Below, piece by piece: positions 17,625-26,315 of a DNA stretch of 64,000 nt. The DNA is from JACJXW01 sp964418125 (GTDB lineage Bacteria; Bacteroidota; Bacteroidia; Chitinophagales; Saprospiraceae), in NCBI GenBank assembly GCA_964418125.1, contig CAYQKY010000003.1:1-64000 (forward strand). Reading direction: 5' to 3'. Within the stretch, counting starts at the first letter, position 1, and each line of letters begins with the position of its first letter. A program made the translations under genes and the position numbers. Below the pieces are notes generated by a model, which was not told the origin of the DNA, did no database searches, and saw nothing but the letters and a program-made list of their open reading frames with translations.

Positions 17625-18932
17625 ATGGAAATACTGGCAATAATACTTTTCATCAGCATTTTTCTGCTCATTCTGTATGGTTATCCCGTTGCGTTCACTC
17701 TTGGCGGCATTTCTGTCATTTACGCGCTCTTATTCCTCGACCCGGCGGCTTTCACCAATTTACCTCCACGGATCATGGGGGTTGTCAGCAATTACGTATT
17801 GCTGGCCGTTCCGCTCTTTATCTACATGGGGATCATGCTGGAAAAATCGGGCCTGGCGGAGAGCCTCCTGGAAACGATGGCCATTCTTTTCGGTAAGCTG
17901 AAAGGGGGCCTCGCCATTAGCGTGGTGATCGTAGGCGCCTTACTGGCCGCTTCCACCGGCATTGTCGGCGCCACGGTGATCACCATGGGGCTGATCAGCC
18001 TGCCGACCATGCTGAAGCGCGGTTATTCTGCGGAACTGGCGACAGGCACTATTGCTGCTTCCGGTACCCTGGGCCAGATCATCCCACCCTCCGTTGTATT
18101 GGTTTTGCTGGGCAGTGTATTGAATGTATCGGTGGGCGACCTGTTTGCCGCCGCCTTGCTTCCCGGCCTGTTACTGGTTTTGGTTTACGTAGCCTACATT
18201 ATTATTATTGCTACGGTGCGGCCCCGGTTGGCGCCGGGCATGCCGGCAGAAGAGATCCGGGAATTCAAAAAAGAAGGTTATCTGAGAAAAGTCATACAAG
18301 CTTTTTTATTGCCCCTCTTCCTTATCGTGGCTGTGCTTGGCTCTATCTTTGCGGGTATTGCCTCCCCCACTGAAGCGGCTGCCGTAGGCGCCCTTGGCGC
18401 AACCATTCTCACCATTATTCAGGGTAAATTCAGTATGGAGGTACTCAAAGTGGTAGGAAGGGAGACCACCCACCTGACCAGTATGGTATTCATTATCCTG
18501 CTGGGCGCCACAACATTCTCCTTCGTCTTCCGGGAAATGAATGGAGACGAGTACCTGGTCCATCTCATAAAGGATGCCAACCTCTCGGCTATGGCTTTTC
18601 TCGCACTGGTTATGATCGTTGTATTTATCGCCGGTTTCTTCATCGATTTTATTGAGATCGTATTTATTATAGTACCGGTTGTCGCTCCTATTTTCATCCA
18701 GTTCGATATTGACCTGATATGGATCGGTGTATTGCTCGGCCTCAACCTGCAGACCTCATTTCTTTCCCCTCCATTTGGGTTTTCGCTCTTTTATCTGAAG
18801 GGGGTGGCCCCGCCTGGAGTAACGACAGGCCACCTTTACCGGGGCATTGTGCCCTTTGTAGTTATCCAACTGGTATTCCTGGTGGTGGTCATTTTCTTTC
18901 CGGAGGTGGTCTATGTGTTTATCAACCGATAA
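17625..18932 (+). CDS. dctM: TRAP transporter large permease (DctM family)
   Basis: This 435-residue protein has about 12 hydrophobic segments. Family hallmarks are GYPVAFTLGG at the start, the ALLAASTGIVGATVITMGLISLPTMLKRGY stretch, and GTIAASGTLGQIIPPSVVLVLLG near residues 143-165. The second-half mirror is FIIVPVVAPIFIQFDIDLIWIGVLLGLNLQTSFLSPPFGFSLFYLKG. It is the sodium-coupled transport subunit. A good Shine-Dalgarno (AGGAGG) overlaps the dctQ stop, which is unusual in this genome. The matching binding protein is encoded on the other strand at 19958-21103. Confidence 0.93.
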   Translation: MEILAIILFISIFLLILYGYPVAFTLGGISVIYALLFLDPAAFTNLPPRIMGVVSNYVLLAVPLFIYMGIMLEKSGLAESLLETMAILFGKLKGGLAISVVIVGALLAASTGIVGATVITMGLISLPTMLKRGYSAELATGTIAASGTLGQIIPPSVVLVLLGSVLNVSVGDLFAAALLPGLLLVLVYVAYIIIIATVRPRLAPGMPAEEIREFKKEGYLRKVIQAFLLPLFLIVAVLGSIFAGIASPTEAAAVGALGATILTIIQGKFSMEVLKVVGRETTHLTSMVFIILLGATTFSFVFREMNGDEYLVHLIKDANLSAMAFLALVMIVVFIAGFFIDFIEIVFIIVPVVAPIFIQFDIDLIWIGVLLGLNLQTSFLSPPFGFSLFYLKGVAPPGVTTGHLYRGIVPFVVIQLVFLVVVIFFPEVVYVFINR

Positions 18933-18954
18933 AGACGAGAATTTTTTTGAATGT

Positions 18955-19689
18955 TTAATCTGGTTGTAATATTACCCGCTTCGTCAATATGGCCTTGCCG
19001 GTTTGCAGGCGCAACACATACAGCGCAGCCGGCAGGCCATTCAGCGATAGGCTGGGAGAGGAGCCGGCTGATATCTTTCCCTGCCCCAGTATTTGGCCGG
19101 AGAGGTTGTAAACCGCATAATCAATTGCCGCTTCCGGTTCCATTCCGTTAAGGTATAGCTCCCCGGAAGTGGGGTTGGGAAAAACCCGGATATCCGGCAG
19201 TCCGGGCTCTTCAGCGGAGGAAATGGCAGCACACTCGGCCAGGCTTTGCCTAAATACTTCATAGTTTTGTTCCTGGATGCCCTCGGCAATATTGCCTTGC
19301 ACTTTGTCGCCGGTAACCGAAAGCCAGAATTTTCCGCAGCCGGAGAGGTCGTACACCTCTTCTTCCCAGTAACTCTCATTGATCCCAACGATGTAGTGAT
19401 TCCCAGCCTCGAAGTTACTGAGCCATTCATTACAGTTCAATCCATCCTGCCCTAGAATGGTGAGCGATTCAGGCAGTCCGTTTTGCAGGTCCTCGACTAC
19501 TTCCACATCCATATAATAGCCATAGAGGCTAACAACCTTGACCTGGGCAATGTACAGTTCATTGGAGCCTCCGTTAGTATTCATCCAGCTTACTGTCGGG
19601 CAAAAATATTCGGAAATGTAGAAGCAGCTGCACGCCTGAGCGGCGTAAGCGAAGAATGCAAAGAGCATAGAGAATAGGATTGTTTTCAT
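18955..19689 (-). CDS. T9SS-secreted protein with TIMP/NTR-like N-terminal domain
   Basis: This 244-residue protein has a signal peptide (MKTILFSMLFAFFAYAAQA) followed at once by CSCF. A cysteine at the mature N terminus with a CxC start is typical of NTR (TIMP-like) domains. Also consistent are the following ELYIAQVKVVSL and the cysteine near ESLTILGQDGLNCNEWL. The last 75 residues are a T9SS type A sorting domain (FPNPTSGELYLNG to AILTKRVILQ). The ATG at 19689 is chosen for the signal peptide; in-frame starts upstream would destroy it. It sits between the dctQM operon and its binding-protein gene, converging on dctM with 22 bases between stops. The NTR call is by pattern only. Confidence 0.75.
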   Translation of the reverse strand: MKTILFSMLFAFFAYAAQACSCFYISEYFCPTVSWMNTNGGSNELYIAQVKVVSLYGYYMDVEVVEDLQNGLPESLTILGQDGLNCNEWLSNFEAGNHYIVGINESYWEEEVYDLSGCGKFWLSVTGDKVQGNIAEGIQEQNYEVFRQSLAECAAISSAEEPGLPDIRVFPNPTSGELYLNGMEPEAAIDYAVYNLSGQILGQGKISAGSSPSLSLNGLPAALYVLRLQTGKAILTKRVILQPD

Positions 19690-19807
19690 GCTTTTTTTCT
19701 CTTTGGACGAAACATATTTCATTTTCGTTGGGGCAGCGCAGCCACAAATTAGAATGGCCCTGAGGGCTTTGGAGCTACCCATTAAAAAAAGGGCCATTTC
19801 GCAATAA

Positions 19808-19951
19808 AACAGCTTGGGCGCAGTTGTAATTTGCCCCCCCTTGCCAAATAGGCCTTGCCAAGCCTGCTCACCAATTCATGATATCCCCTTTGATTCAGTA
19901 AGTTTCTTCATCCGAGTACCAGGGACAAATCGCAACTGCGCCCAACAGCTT
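19808..19951. mobile_element. MITE-like element with 8-bp target duplication
   Basis: A 128-bp segment (19816-19943) is bounded by 18-bp terminal inverted repeats. The left is GGGCGCAGTTGTAATTTG (19816-19833). The right complement reads GGGCGCAGTTGCGATTTG (19926-19943). They match at 16 of 18 positions, and the match continues weakly inward. The same eight bases, AACAGCTT, flank both sides (19808-19815 and 19944-19951), as expected for a target-site duplication. There is no coding capacity. The right end lies seven bases from the 3' end of the TRAP binding-protein gene. Confidence 0.75.
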
Positions 19952-19957
19952 CGTTCT

Positions 19958-21103
19958 CTATCCCAGGTCCAGTTCGCCGGCACTTTGTATCTTGTCATAA
20001 AATTCCTTCTCCGTTATCAACGAGTAATTGGCCGCCTTTTTACGGAAGCGGTCGTAAGATTCGTATACCCTCCGGCTGAAGGGGTCGCTATTGGTGATAT
20101 CGGCAATCACTTCCTCGGTGAACAACCGCAACTGGTTGATCACCTCCTTGGGGAATTTTCTGATGGTAACTCCTTTTTCCAGGAGGGTCGTCAGGGCCTC
20201 GGCATTTTTTGCTTCCATCTGGGAAAGGGTCCAGATGTTACTCCAGGCGGCGGCTGTTTGCAGAATGGCCTGCAGGTCAGCCGGCAGTTTGTCGTACTGT
20301 TCCTTATTGACGAAAAATTCCAGCATGGTTCCCGGTTCGTGCCAGCCTGGCGTGTAGTAATATCTGGCAATGTCGTGAAAGCCCATTAGCGTGTCATGAA
20401 AGGGCCCCAGCCATTCGGTGGCATCAATGACACCCCTTTCCAGCCCGGTATAGATCTCTCCGCCTGCCAGCAGGACCGGGGAGCCCCCTGCTTTCTCCAG
20501 CACTTTGCCTCCCAGCCCGGGGATACGCATTTTTAGGCCTTTGAGGTCTTCAATCGTACTGACCTCCCGGTTGAACCAGCCGCCCATCTGCACTCCGGTA
20601 TTGCCACCCGCCATAGGCACCAGGTTAAAGTCGCGGTACAATTCTTCCCACAGCTGAAGGCCACCGCCCCCAATAACCCAGGCGTTGAGTTGCTGTGCAT
20701 TCATCCCAAAGGGGACAGAAGCGAAGAACTGAGCTGCCGGCGCTTTGCCCGCCCAGTAATAGGCGGCCCCACTGCCTACCTCCGCCCCGCCGGTGCGCAC
20801 CGCATCGAAGGCTTCCAGGGCGGGCACCAGCTCATTGCCGCCGTATACCCGGATGCGGATGCGGCCTGCGGACATTTTTTCCACCAGCTCGGCGTACTTG
20901 TTACAGGCTTCCCCGAGGATGGGGAAATTGGGCGGCCAGGTGGTGACCATCTTCCAGCGGTACTGTTTGGCGGTAAGCACATTAGGCGCCCCGGTGCTGT
21001 CTTCCTGGGCAAAATTCCTGCCGCCGAAAGCGCGGATCAGGAAAGGCAGGGAAATAGTGCCCAGGGCGATTCCCTTGAAAAAGCTTTTTCTGGTGATCTT
21101 CAT
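19958..21103 (-). CDS. dctP: TRAP transporter substrate-binding protein (DctP family)
   Basis: This 381-residue exported binding protein starts with a Tat-like or Sec signal: MKITRKSFFKGIALGTISLPFLIRAFGG has a basic RK, a hydrophobic stretch and SLPFLIRAFGG. The mature part begins with the family pattern YRWKMVTTWPPNFPILGEACNKYAELVEKMSAGRIRIRVYGGNELVPALEAFDAVRTGGAEVG. Later come the GLKMRIPGLGGKVLEKAGG motif, with the conserved arginine that contacts a carboxylate ligand, and DATEWLGPFHDT. These features fit the family annotated for mannitol/chloroaromatic or 2-oxo acid TRAP systems. It presumably delivers substrate to DctQM encoded at 17061-18932, although orientation differs and two elements intervene. 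Confidence 0.9.
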   Translation of the reverse strand: MKITRKSFFKGIALGTISLPFLIRAFGGRNFAQEDSTGAPNVLTAKQYRWKMVTTWPPNFPILGEACNKYAELVEKMSAGRIRIRVYGGNELVPALEAFDAVRTGGAEVGSGAAYYWAGKAPAAQFFASVPFGMNAQQLNAWVIGGGGLQLWEELYRDFNLVPMAGGNTGVQMGGWFNREVSTIEDLKGLKMRIPGLGGKVLEKAGGSPVLLAGGEIYTGLERGVIDATEWLGPFHDTLMGFHDIARYYYTPGWHEPGTMLEFFVNKEQYDKLPADLQAILQTAAAWSNIWTLSQMEAKNAEALTTLLEKGVTIRKFPKEVINQLRLFTEEVIADITNSDPFSRRVYESYDRFRKKAANYSLITEKEFYDKIQSAGELDLG

Positions 21104-21144
21104 GAGACAGGATGATAAAATTTACAGAATTAACAGGATAGGGA

Positions 21145-21726
21145 TTATTCGCTTTCCTTTTTGAGGGAGACACCTTCGTAAATATCTTTTAGTTTTATGG
21201 TAATTCCCAGATTTGGAACCACCAATTGATTTTCTGGCTGTTCAAGGGCTTTAAAGAACCACTCGTCATCGGTGGACCGGATATAAGACTCAACCGCCAT
21301 CATTTTTTGAGAAACGAATACGCATTGCTCAACACTCGGTATTCGCTGATATTTGAAGAACTTTTCCGTCCGGTCGTAATGCTCCGTTCCATCCGACAAT
21401 ACCTCGATAATGATACAGGGAAATTGCACGATTAACGGGTCATTGTCTTTAGGGTCACAGGAGATAACAATATCCGGATAGACATATTTCCGGCCGCTTT
21501 TCAGTTGGGTCATTACATTTTCATCGAACAATTCGCATCCTTTTTCACTCAACAGAGGCACATCCAGTTGCCGGATGATGTTTCGCTTGATCCGGTTGTG
21601 CGCTTTCGTCGTAGCTTCCAGTTCAACCAGCTTTCCATCCCAGAAGTCGAAGCGCTTATCGCTGTGCCGCTGTAGTTCGAAATAATCCTCAACTGAGATC
21701 CGCTCTTCTTTTCTGGCCAGGCCCAT
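21145..21726 (-). CDS. Uma2 family endonuclease-fold protein (DUF820)
   Basis: This 193-residue protein has the Uma2/DUF820 pattern, a PD-(D/E)xK-like fold. It contains RFDFWDGKLVELEATTKAHNRIKRNI (about 25-50), YVYPDIVISCD (about 84-94), the acidic core IIIEVLSDGTEHYDRTEKFFKY (about 107-128) and VEQCVFVSQ. The P-D, E and K residues of the presumed active site are all present. Members are scattered, often multi-copy genes of unknown role, and the nuclease activity is inferred from the fold. It lies 41 bases upstream of the TRAP binding-protein gene on the same strand. There is no toxin-antitoxin partner next to it. Confidence 0.85.
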   Translation of the reverse strand: MGLARKEERISVEDYFELQRHSDKRFDFWDGKLVELEATTKAHNRIKRNIIRQLDVPLLSEKGCELFDENVMTQLKSGRKYVYPDIVISCDPKDNDPLIVQFPCIIIEVLSDGTEHYDRTEKFFKYQRIPSVEQCVFVSQKMMAVESYIRSTDDEWFFKALEQPENQLVVPNLGITIKLKDIYEGVSLKKESE

Positions 21727-21866
21727 GTCGGTGAATTTTAATGTTCAGAACAAAATACGGAAATCTGCGAAAAGGGAAAAGGTATATATCTGGTAAAGCT
21801 AAACAAAGGAGGGGCAATATTTTAAAATATAAATTTTTTGTTTTAAATTTCGGAAAATAAAACAAA

Positions 21867-22919
21867 ATGAATTTTCCTGAACCAGATCCGGCCTACATAA
21901 AGGGTAGGGGAGCCCAGATTAACCCCGCCAACCGTTTTCATGATTACGTGCATGATCCTGAACCACAGGAGCGGGCGCCGCGTACGCAATACATCGACGT
22001 CTATCCTAAAAGCATGCTCAACCGGGTCTCCAGCCCGGATATCGGCATGGGGTGGTCAATGAACCCTTATCAGGGTTGCGAGCACGGTTGTATTTACTGT
22101 TATGCCCGCAATACTCATAATTACTGGGGTTACAGCGCCGGGCTTGATTTCGAACAGAAAATACTCGTCAAAAAGGACGCACCGAAGATACTGGAAGCAG
22201 AGCTGAAAAAGAAATCCTGGAAGCCCGAGCCCATCATGCTGGCCGGCAATACGGATTGTTATCAGCCCATCGAAAAGGAACTGGAGATCACCCGGCGGAT
22301 ACTGGAAGTCCTGTGGAAGTACCGCCATCCTGTCGGCATCATTACCAAGAACAGCCTGATCCTGCGAGACCTGGACATTCTCCGGCAAATGGCGGAACAC
22401 CGCCTGGTGCGTGCTTCCATTTCGCTGACCACACTGGATGAAAAACTGCGAAGGACACTTGAGCCGCGCACATCCACTGTACACAACCGCCTGAAAACAA
22501 TACAGACACTGGCTGAAAGCGGCATACCGGTGAACGTCATGCTGGCGCCCATCATTCCCGGCCTGAACGATCATGAGATACTCTCCATGGCTGAAACGGT
22601 AAGCCGCCTGGGAGCTGTCTCTATTGCTTACACCATTGTCCGGCTGAACGGAGATGTAGCGGAGATCTTTGAAGACTGGATCCGAAAAAATATGCCCGAC
22701 AGGGCGGAGCGAGTCCTGAACCGCATACGGGACTGCCACAGCGGCCAACTGAATGACCACCGCTTCGGTACCCGCATGCGCGGCGAAGGCAGGATCGCAG
22801 AAATCGTCGCCCAACAATACAAACTTGCCAAACGGCAGTTTTTTAAGGATAGGGAAAAACCAGAATACAACCTGGAGCTTTTCGAACAGTACCGTAGCCC
22901 CCAGTTGAGTTTGTTTTAA
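21867..22919 (+). CDS. PA0069-family radical SAM protein (SplB-related)
   Basis: This 350-residue protein starts with the family leader KGRGAQINPANRF. The iron-sulfur motif CEHGCIYCYAR (CxxxCxxC) lies near residue 71, preceded by SMNPYQG. ITKNSLILRDLDIL and SLTTLDEKLRRTLEPRTSTVHNRL belong to the TIM-barrel core. PVNVMLAPIIPGLNDHEI and the C-terminal FGTRMRGEGRIAEIVAQQYKLAKRQ match the PA0069/SPL-like group. It should make a 5'-deoxyadenosyl radical, but the substrate is not known. An AT-rich leader precedes it. The gene stands alone and is followed by the HD-Pycsar-like gene 91 bases later. Confidence 0.9.
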   Translation: MNFPEPDPAYIKGRGAQINPANRFHDYVHDPEPQERAPRTQYIDVYPKSMLNRVSSPDIGMGWSMNPYQGCEHGCIYCYARNTHNYWGYSAGLDFEQKILVKKDAPKILEAELKKKSWKPEPIMLAGNTDCYQPIEKELEITRRILEVLWKYRHPVGIITKNSLILRDLDILRQMAEHRLVRASISLTTLDEKLRRTLEPRTSTVHNRLKTIQTLAESGIPVNVMLAPIIPGLNDHEILSMAETVSRLGAVSIAYTIVRLNGDVAEIFEDWIRKNMPDRAERVLNRIRDCHSGQLNDHRFGTRMRGEGRIAEIVAQQYKLAKRQFFKDREKPEYNLELFEQYRSPQLSLF

Positions 22920-23010
22920 TCCATCCGATGAATCAGGAGCCTTTTCAGTTTTCAGTCAGCCTTCCTCTTCGTATATTGGGGCTTTGGATAATACGGACTC
23001 AATTATAACA

Positions 23011-24183
23011 ATGAATAAAGAACTTCTGCAGGAAGCCCGGCAATACGTTTATGATTTCCTTACGGAAAACCTGCCGGCTGAGTACGTCTTCCATGATTAC
23101 GACCATGCTGAGGAAGTTGCAGGAATAAGTGCTCTTCTGGCAAAGAGGGCTGGCCTCCCGGAAGAGGAGAACATACTTTTGCAATTGGGGGCATGGTTTC
23201 ACGACGTGGGCTATGCGCAGGGAACAGATGGGCATGAAGAACGCAGTGCATCAGTCGCCCGCAAGTTTCTGGAAGAAAAAGGCGTGGTGGAGGAGAACAT
23301 ACAATTCGTTGAACAATTGATCCGGAGTACCCGACACGACAACGTTCCGGAGGCAGTTCCGGAAAAGATCCTGCATGATGCCAATTATTCTTTCCTGGGA
23401 AGGAAGCGCTTCGAAAGAAGGGGGCAATTATTGAGGCTGGAGGAAGAACGCCTTTCCGGGGAGCGGTATACCTTACTGGAATGGAACCGCAAGCTGCTGG
23501 ACATGCAGATGTCCACCAAGTTCCATACCATCTGGGCCCAGGAAGAATTCTCAAGGAGACGGAACAAGAATATCGCTGAACATAAGGAAAACCTTGTCAA
23601 GGCCCGTAAGACCACTATACGTAAACAAACGGGCAAGGATTTCGGCAGAGGAGTAGACACCATCTACCGGGTGACCCTGCGCAACCACATTAACCTCAGT
23701 TCTATCGCCGACGGCAAGGCCAACATGATCATCAGCATCAACACCCTGGTACTTTCTATTCTTATCACAGCAGCCAGCGCCGGCATCTCCCTCTCTCAAC
23801 TGGCCATTGGGGAAAACCTGAAATTTGTCATCCCCGTATTCATTCTGATGCTGACTTCTCTTACCGCTATTACTTTTGCCGTCTTTTCCGCCATGCCTAA
23901 AGTTTCCGGCCAGGAGTTTACCGAAGAGGACGTACGGCAACACCGGGTGAGCCTGCTTTATTTCGGAAATTTTCTCAAGATTCCCAAGGACGAATTCGTG
24001 TCCTATCTCAGAGGCTTGAAAGAGGACCAGGCAATACTGTATGATGACCTTTCTCGTGACCTGTACAACCTGGGCCAGGTACTACAGAAAAAATACCGCC
24101 TGCTGACCTACGCCTATCGCGTTTTTGTCGGCGGGCTGGCGCTGAGCTTTATTGCATTTCTGGCAACTTTCCTGCTTCTTTAA
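23011..24183 (+). CDS. HD-domain protein fused to a Pycsar-effector-like (DUF5706) membrane domain
   Basis: This 390-residue protein has an N-terminal HD phosphohydrolase domain (about 20-165) with metal ligands H32 (DYDHAEEV), H64-D65 (AWFHDVGY) and D123 (ILHDANYSF). A charged helix (about 165-205) links it to a C-terminal DUF5706/PycTM-type domain (about 212-390). That domain carries the hallmark SIADGKANMIISINTLVLSI, then hydrophobic segments at about 240-262, 273-293 and 368-390. PycTM proteins are membrane effectors of the cyclic-pyrimidine (Pycsar) immune system, and HD domains often cleave nucleotides. No uridylate or cytidylate cyclase gene is adjacent, so a defence role is unproven. 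The ATG at 23011 is preferred over an in-frame TTG at 22984. Confidence 0.85.
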   Translation: MNKELLQEARQYVYDFLTENLPAEYVFHDYDHAEEVAGISALLAKRAGLPEEENILLQLGAWFHDVGYAQGTDGHEERSASVARKFLEEKGVVEENIQFVEQLIRSTRHDNVPEAVPEKILHDANYSFLGRKRFERRGQLLRLEEERLSGERYTLLEWNRKLLDMQMSTKFHTIWAQEEFSRRRNKNIAEHKENLVKARKTTIRKQTGKDFGRGVDTIYRVTLRNHINLSSIADGKANMIISINTLVLSILITAASAGISLSQLAIGENLKFVIPVFILMLTSLTAITFAVFSAMPKVSGQEFTEEDVRQHRVSLLYFGNFLKIPKDEFVSYLRGLKEDQAILYDDLSRDLYNLGQVLQKKYRLLTYAYRVFVGGLALSFIAFLATFLLL

Positions 24184-24314
24184 GTGCCTGTGAGCCCGTT
24201 TTCAAGCTGAAAGCAAAGGAGGTTAGGACAAGCGATTGATTAGCCTTCGAAAAATTTTGCTAAAACTCCCAACGTTTCGGGGTGGCCTCTCGTCTTTACA
24301 GTGAAGTCTATAAA

Positions 24315-24914
24315 ATGGAGACGATGGCTAAGGATTTTGCCAGGTTGACACCTTTTTCCGTGGTGGTAGAACGCAAAGAAGAAACATCGGAGCTCCCAAA
24401 GATCATCGAAGCCTGCAAATCCGGGGAGCGGCAGGCCCAGCAGCAACTGTATCAACAGTTCTATAATGCTCTTTTTGCCATTTGCCTGCGTTATGCCACG
24501 GACCACGACCAGGCCAAAAGCCTGGTAAACCAGGCTTTCCTGAAGGCTTTCCAGTCGCTACACCAGTGCCAGGATTATAAGGCCTTTCCCGCCTGGATCA
24601 ACCGCATTGCTATCAATACCTGTATAGACCATGTGCGCAAAGCCCGGAAAAGGCGTACTGCCGCACTCGAGGAAGCTGCGGAACTTGCCGTCCCTTCCTC
24701 TGTCCTGGATAAAATAGCCGCTGAAGACCTGCTATCCATGTTGCAAAAGCTGGCGCCGATGACCCGTGCCGTTTTCTCACTTTATGTAATAGACGGATTT
24801 AAACATGGGGAAATTGCCGAGCAATTGGGTATGAGTGAAGGAACGTCGCGCTGGCATCTGTCTTCGGCAAAGCAGGAATTGAAAAAACTACTGCAAAATT
24901 ATAATCTTCATTAA
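24315..24914 (+). CDS. ECF-like sigma-70 family RNA polymerase sigma factor
   Basis: This protein of about 199 residues has region 2 at about 25-110 (IEACKSGERQAQQQLYQQFYNALFAICLRYATDHDQAKSLVNQAFLKAFQSL, then FPAWINRIAINTCIDHVRKARKR). Region 4 at about 130-195 holds the recognition helix in FKHGEIAEQLGMSEGTSRWHLSSAKQELKK. It lacks regions 1 and 3, as in ECF factors. The start is either 24315 or the ATG at 24324. The next gene, 78 bases downstream, encodes an inner-membrane protein that looks like its anti-sigma partner. The curli locus follows and is a candidate target, but no promoter evidence links them. Confidence 0.9.
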   Translation: METMAKDFARLTPFSVVVERKEETSELPKIIEACKSGERQAQQQLYQQFYNALFAICLRYATDHDQAKSLVNQAFLKAFQSLHQCQDYKAFPAWINRIAINTCIDHVRKARKRRTAALEEAAELAVPSSVLDKIAAEDLLSMLQKLAPMTRAVFSLYVIDGFKHGEIAEQLGMSEGTSRWHLSSAKQELKKLLQNYNLH

Positions 24915-24992
24915 CCAAAACCAATGGTGTGGCCTTTATGATAGTGTAATGCCGCATCATTGCTCAAACGAGCGATCATCAAGGAAAGTGTA

Positions 24993-26315
24993 ATGAGCCA
25001 TCACGACAAATTTTGGGAAAAGTTCAGCCAGAAGATCCGGCAGCATCAGCCGGAAGGATACTCCGATTCAGACTGGCAGGCTATGGAACAACTCCTGAAT
25101 GAGAATGCTCACCCATCACGAGGGCTGAACTGGAAGCTGGCGCCTCTTCTCCTGGCCGCAGTCCTGCTGGGTTACTTTGCCGGGGCTCGCTTCGGCTTTC
25201 CTTCTGCACCCGATAAAATCAGTGCTTTCCCCATTCCCATTGCCGGTATTGCTCAGGGACAAGCAAGCCCGATAATGAAAGGCAATACCATTGCCAGGGT
25301 GGATAGGAAGCACAAAGCGTTTAGTAGCGATAGTATCAATATTGATGAACAGGCCACACATTTCTCTCTACCTTCAGAAAAACCGGATGCTTTCCATTCC
25401 AATGATCAGCAGGGCCTGTCCGTTCCTCCGGAAGGGCCCGTAGTCAATGAGCCCGACGATGCACAATTTCCGGAGAGGCCATCCTGGCAAAACATTCAAA
25501 ACCGCAAACAGGAAGTGGCAACGCCGGCAATTGCCCAATTACCTGAAAAAAATATCCGGAATATTCCATTCAGCCGAAATCCGGAAATACAAACTGCCGC
25601 ATTTTTGCCTCTTTCTCCAAAGGCCCTGTCCATAGACAAAGAGGAAGAAAATGCATTGCCATCCATTATTTCTGTATCCTCCTCAAAAGTCCATCGAAGT
25701 TTCTATAGTGGAATGCTTCTTGGAGGAAACCTGGCAATCAACAGCCCGGGAGGGGGCGGTTATTCCTTTTATCCATTCGGAGGCTTTTTTGCGGGTATTG
25801 AGGTAGGGCCGCGCTGGGCTCTTCAGGCAGAGGCACACGTAAAGTATACCGGTAATTTTTCTGTGGAATATGAACGAACCTCAATGGTGGAAACCAATAA
25901 CGGATACCTTTTTGACCAGGTTTCCAGAGGTGCGCTGGAAAAAAGTTTTTTGTCTGTCGAAGTACCGCTGGAAGGCAGATACAGGCTTGGCCCCGACTGG
26001 TTTATGATGGCAGGTTTCCGGCCGGCCTTCATCTTTGAAGATGGGCATGCTTTATTTGGCGGTAATAAACAGGATGAAGCATTGACGCCTTCTTCAGGCT
26101 TGGGCCAGGAAAGGGCTGAGGCCGCCAGCATTGGCCGGCTTCGAAAATTTGACATTGGTGTATCAGCAGCTCTGGAGTGGGCCTTTCACCGGAAATGGTC
26201 GGTGAACGCCCGTTTTGCCTATGGATTTCTTGATCTTAGCCCGGAAAAGGTTTTTGAAACACCAGAAAAACATTTCAATTCCGGCCTTCAGTTTTCCATC
26301 CGCAGGAAATTCTGA
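24993..26315 (+). CDS. One-TM anti-sigma-like protein with C-terminal outer-membrane barrel
   Basis: This 440-residue protein has three parts. Residues 1-45 are a short polar cytoplasmic segment (DKFWEKFSQKIRQHQPEGYSDSDWQAMEQLLNEN) like the N termini of Bacteroidota anti-sigma proteins. One membrane helix is at about 48-66 (LAPLLLAAVLLGYFAGARFG). A proline-rich low-complexity linker (about 70-225) leads to a beta-barrel domain (about 230-440) with alternating amphipathic strands. That domain contains GMLLGGNLAINSPGGGGY and ends FSIRRKF with a terminal phenylalanine, as in outer-membrane proteins. If both assignments hold, one chain spans the envelope and could pass an outer-membrane signal to the sigma factor encoded just upstream. 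The ATG at 24993 keeps the N-terminal helix. Confidence 0.75.
   Translation: MSHHDKFWEKFSQKIRQHQPEGYSDSDWQAMEQLLNENAHPSRGLNWKLAPLLLAAVLLGYFAGARFGFPSAPDKISAFPIPIAGIAQGQASPIMKGNTIARVDRKHKAFSSDSINIDEQATHFSLPSEKPDAFHSNDQQGLSVPPEGPVVNEPDDAQFPERPSWQNIQNRKQEVATPAIAQLPEKNIRNIPFSRNPEIQTAAFLPLSPKALSIDKEEENALPSIISVSSSKVHRSFYSGMLLGGNLAINSPGGGGYSFYPFGGFFAGIEVGPRWALQAEAHVKYTGNFSVEYERTSMVETNNGYLFDQVSRGALEKSFLSVEVPLEGRYRLGPDWFMMAGFRPAFIFEDGHALFGGNKQDEALTPSSGLGQERAEAASIGRLRKFDIGVSAALEWAFHRKWSVNARFAYGFLDLSPEKVFETPEKHFNSGLQFSIRRKF

Noticed and set aside
19753..19798. 8-bp inverted repeat AATGGCCC/GGGCCATT upstream of the TIMP-like gene
   Set aside because: Arms are short, the spacer is long, and the adjacent MITE-like ends explain the local structure better; it may be chance.
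24315..24914. Sigma factor as sole proven regulator of the curli genes
   Set aside because: The curli -7 element is the housekeeping TAnnTTTG type, so direct use of this ECF-like factor is not supported.
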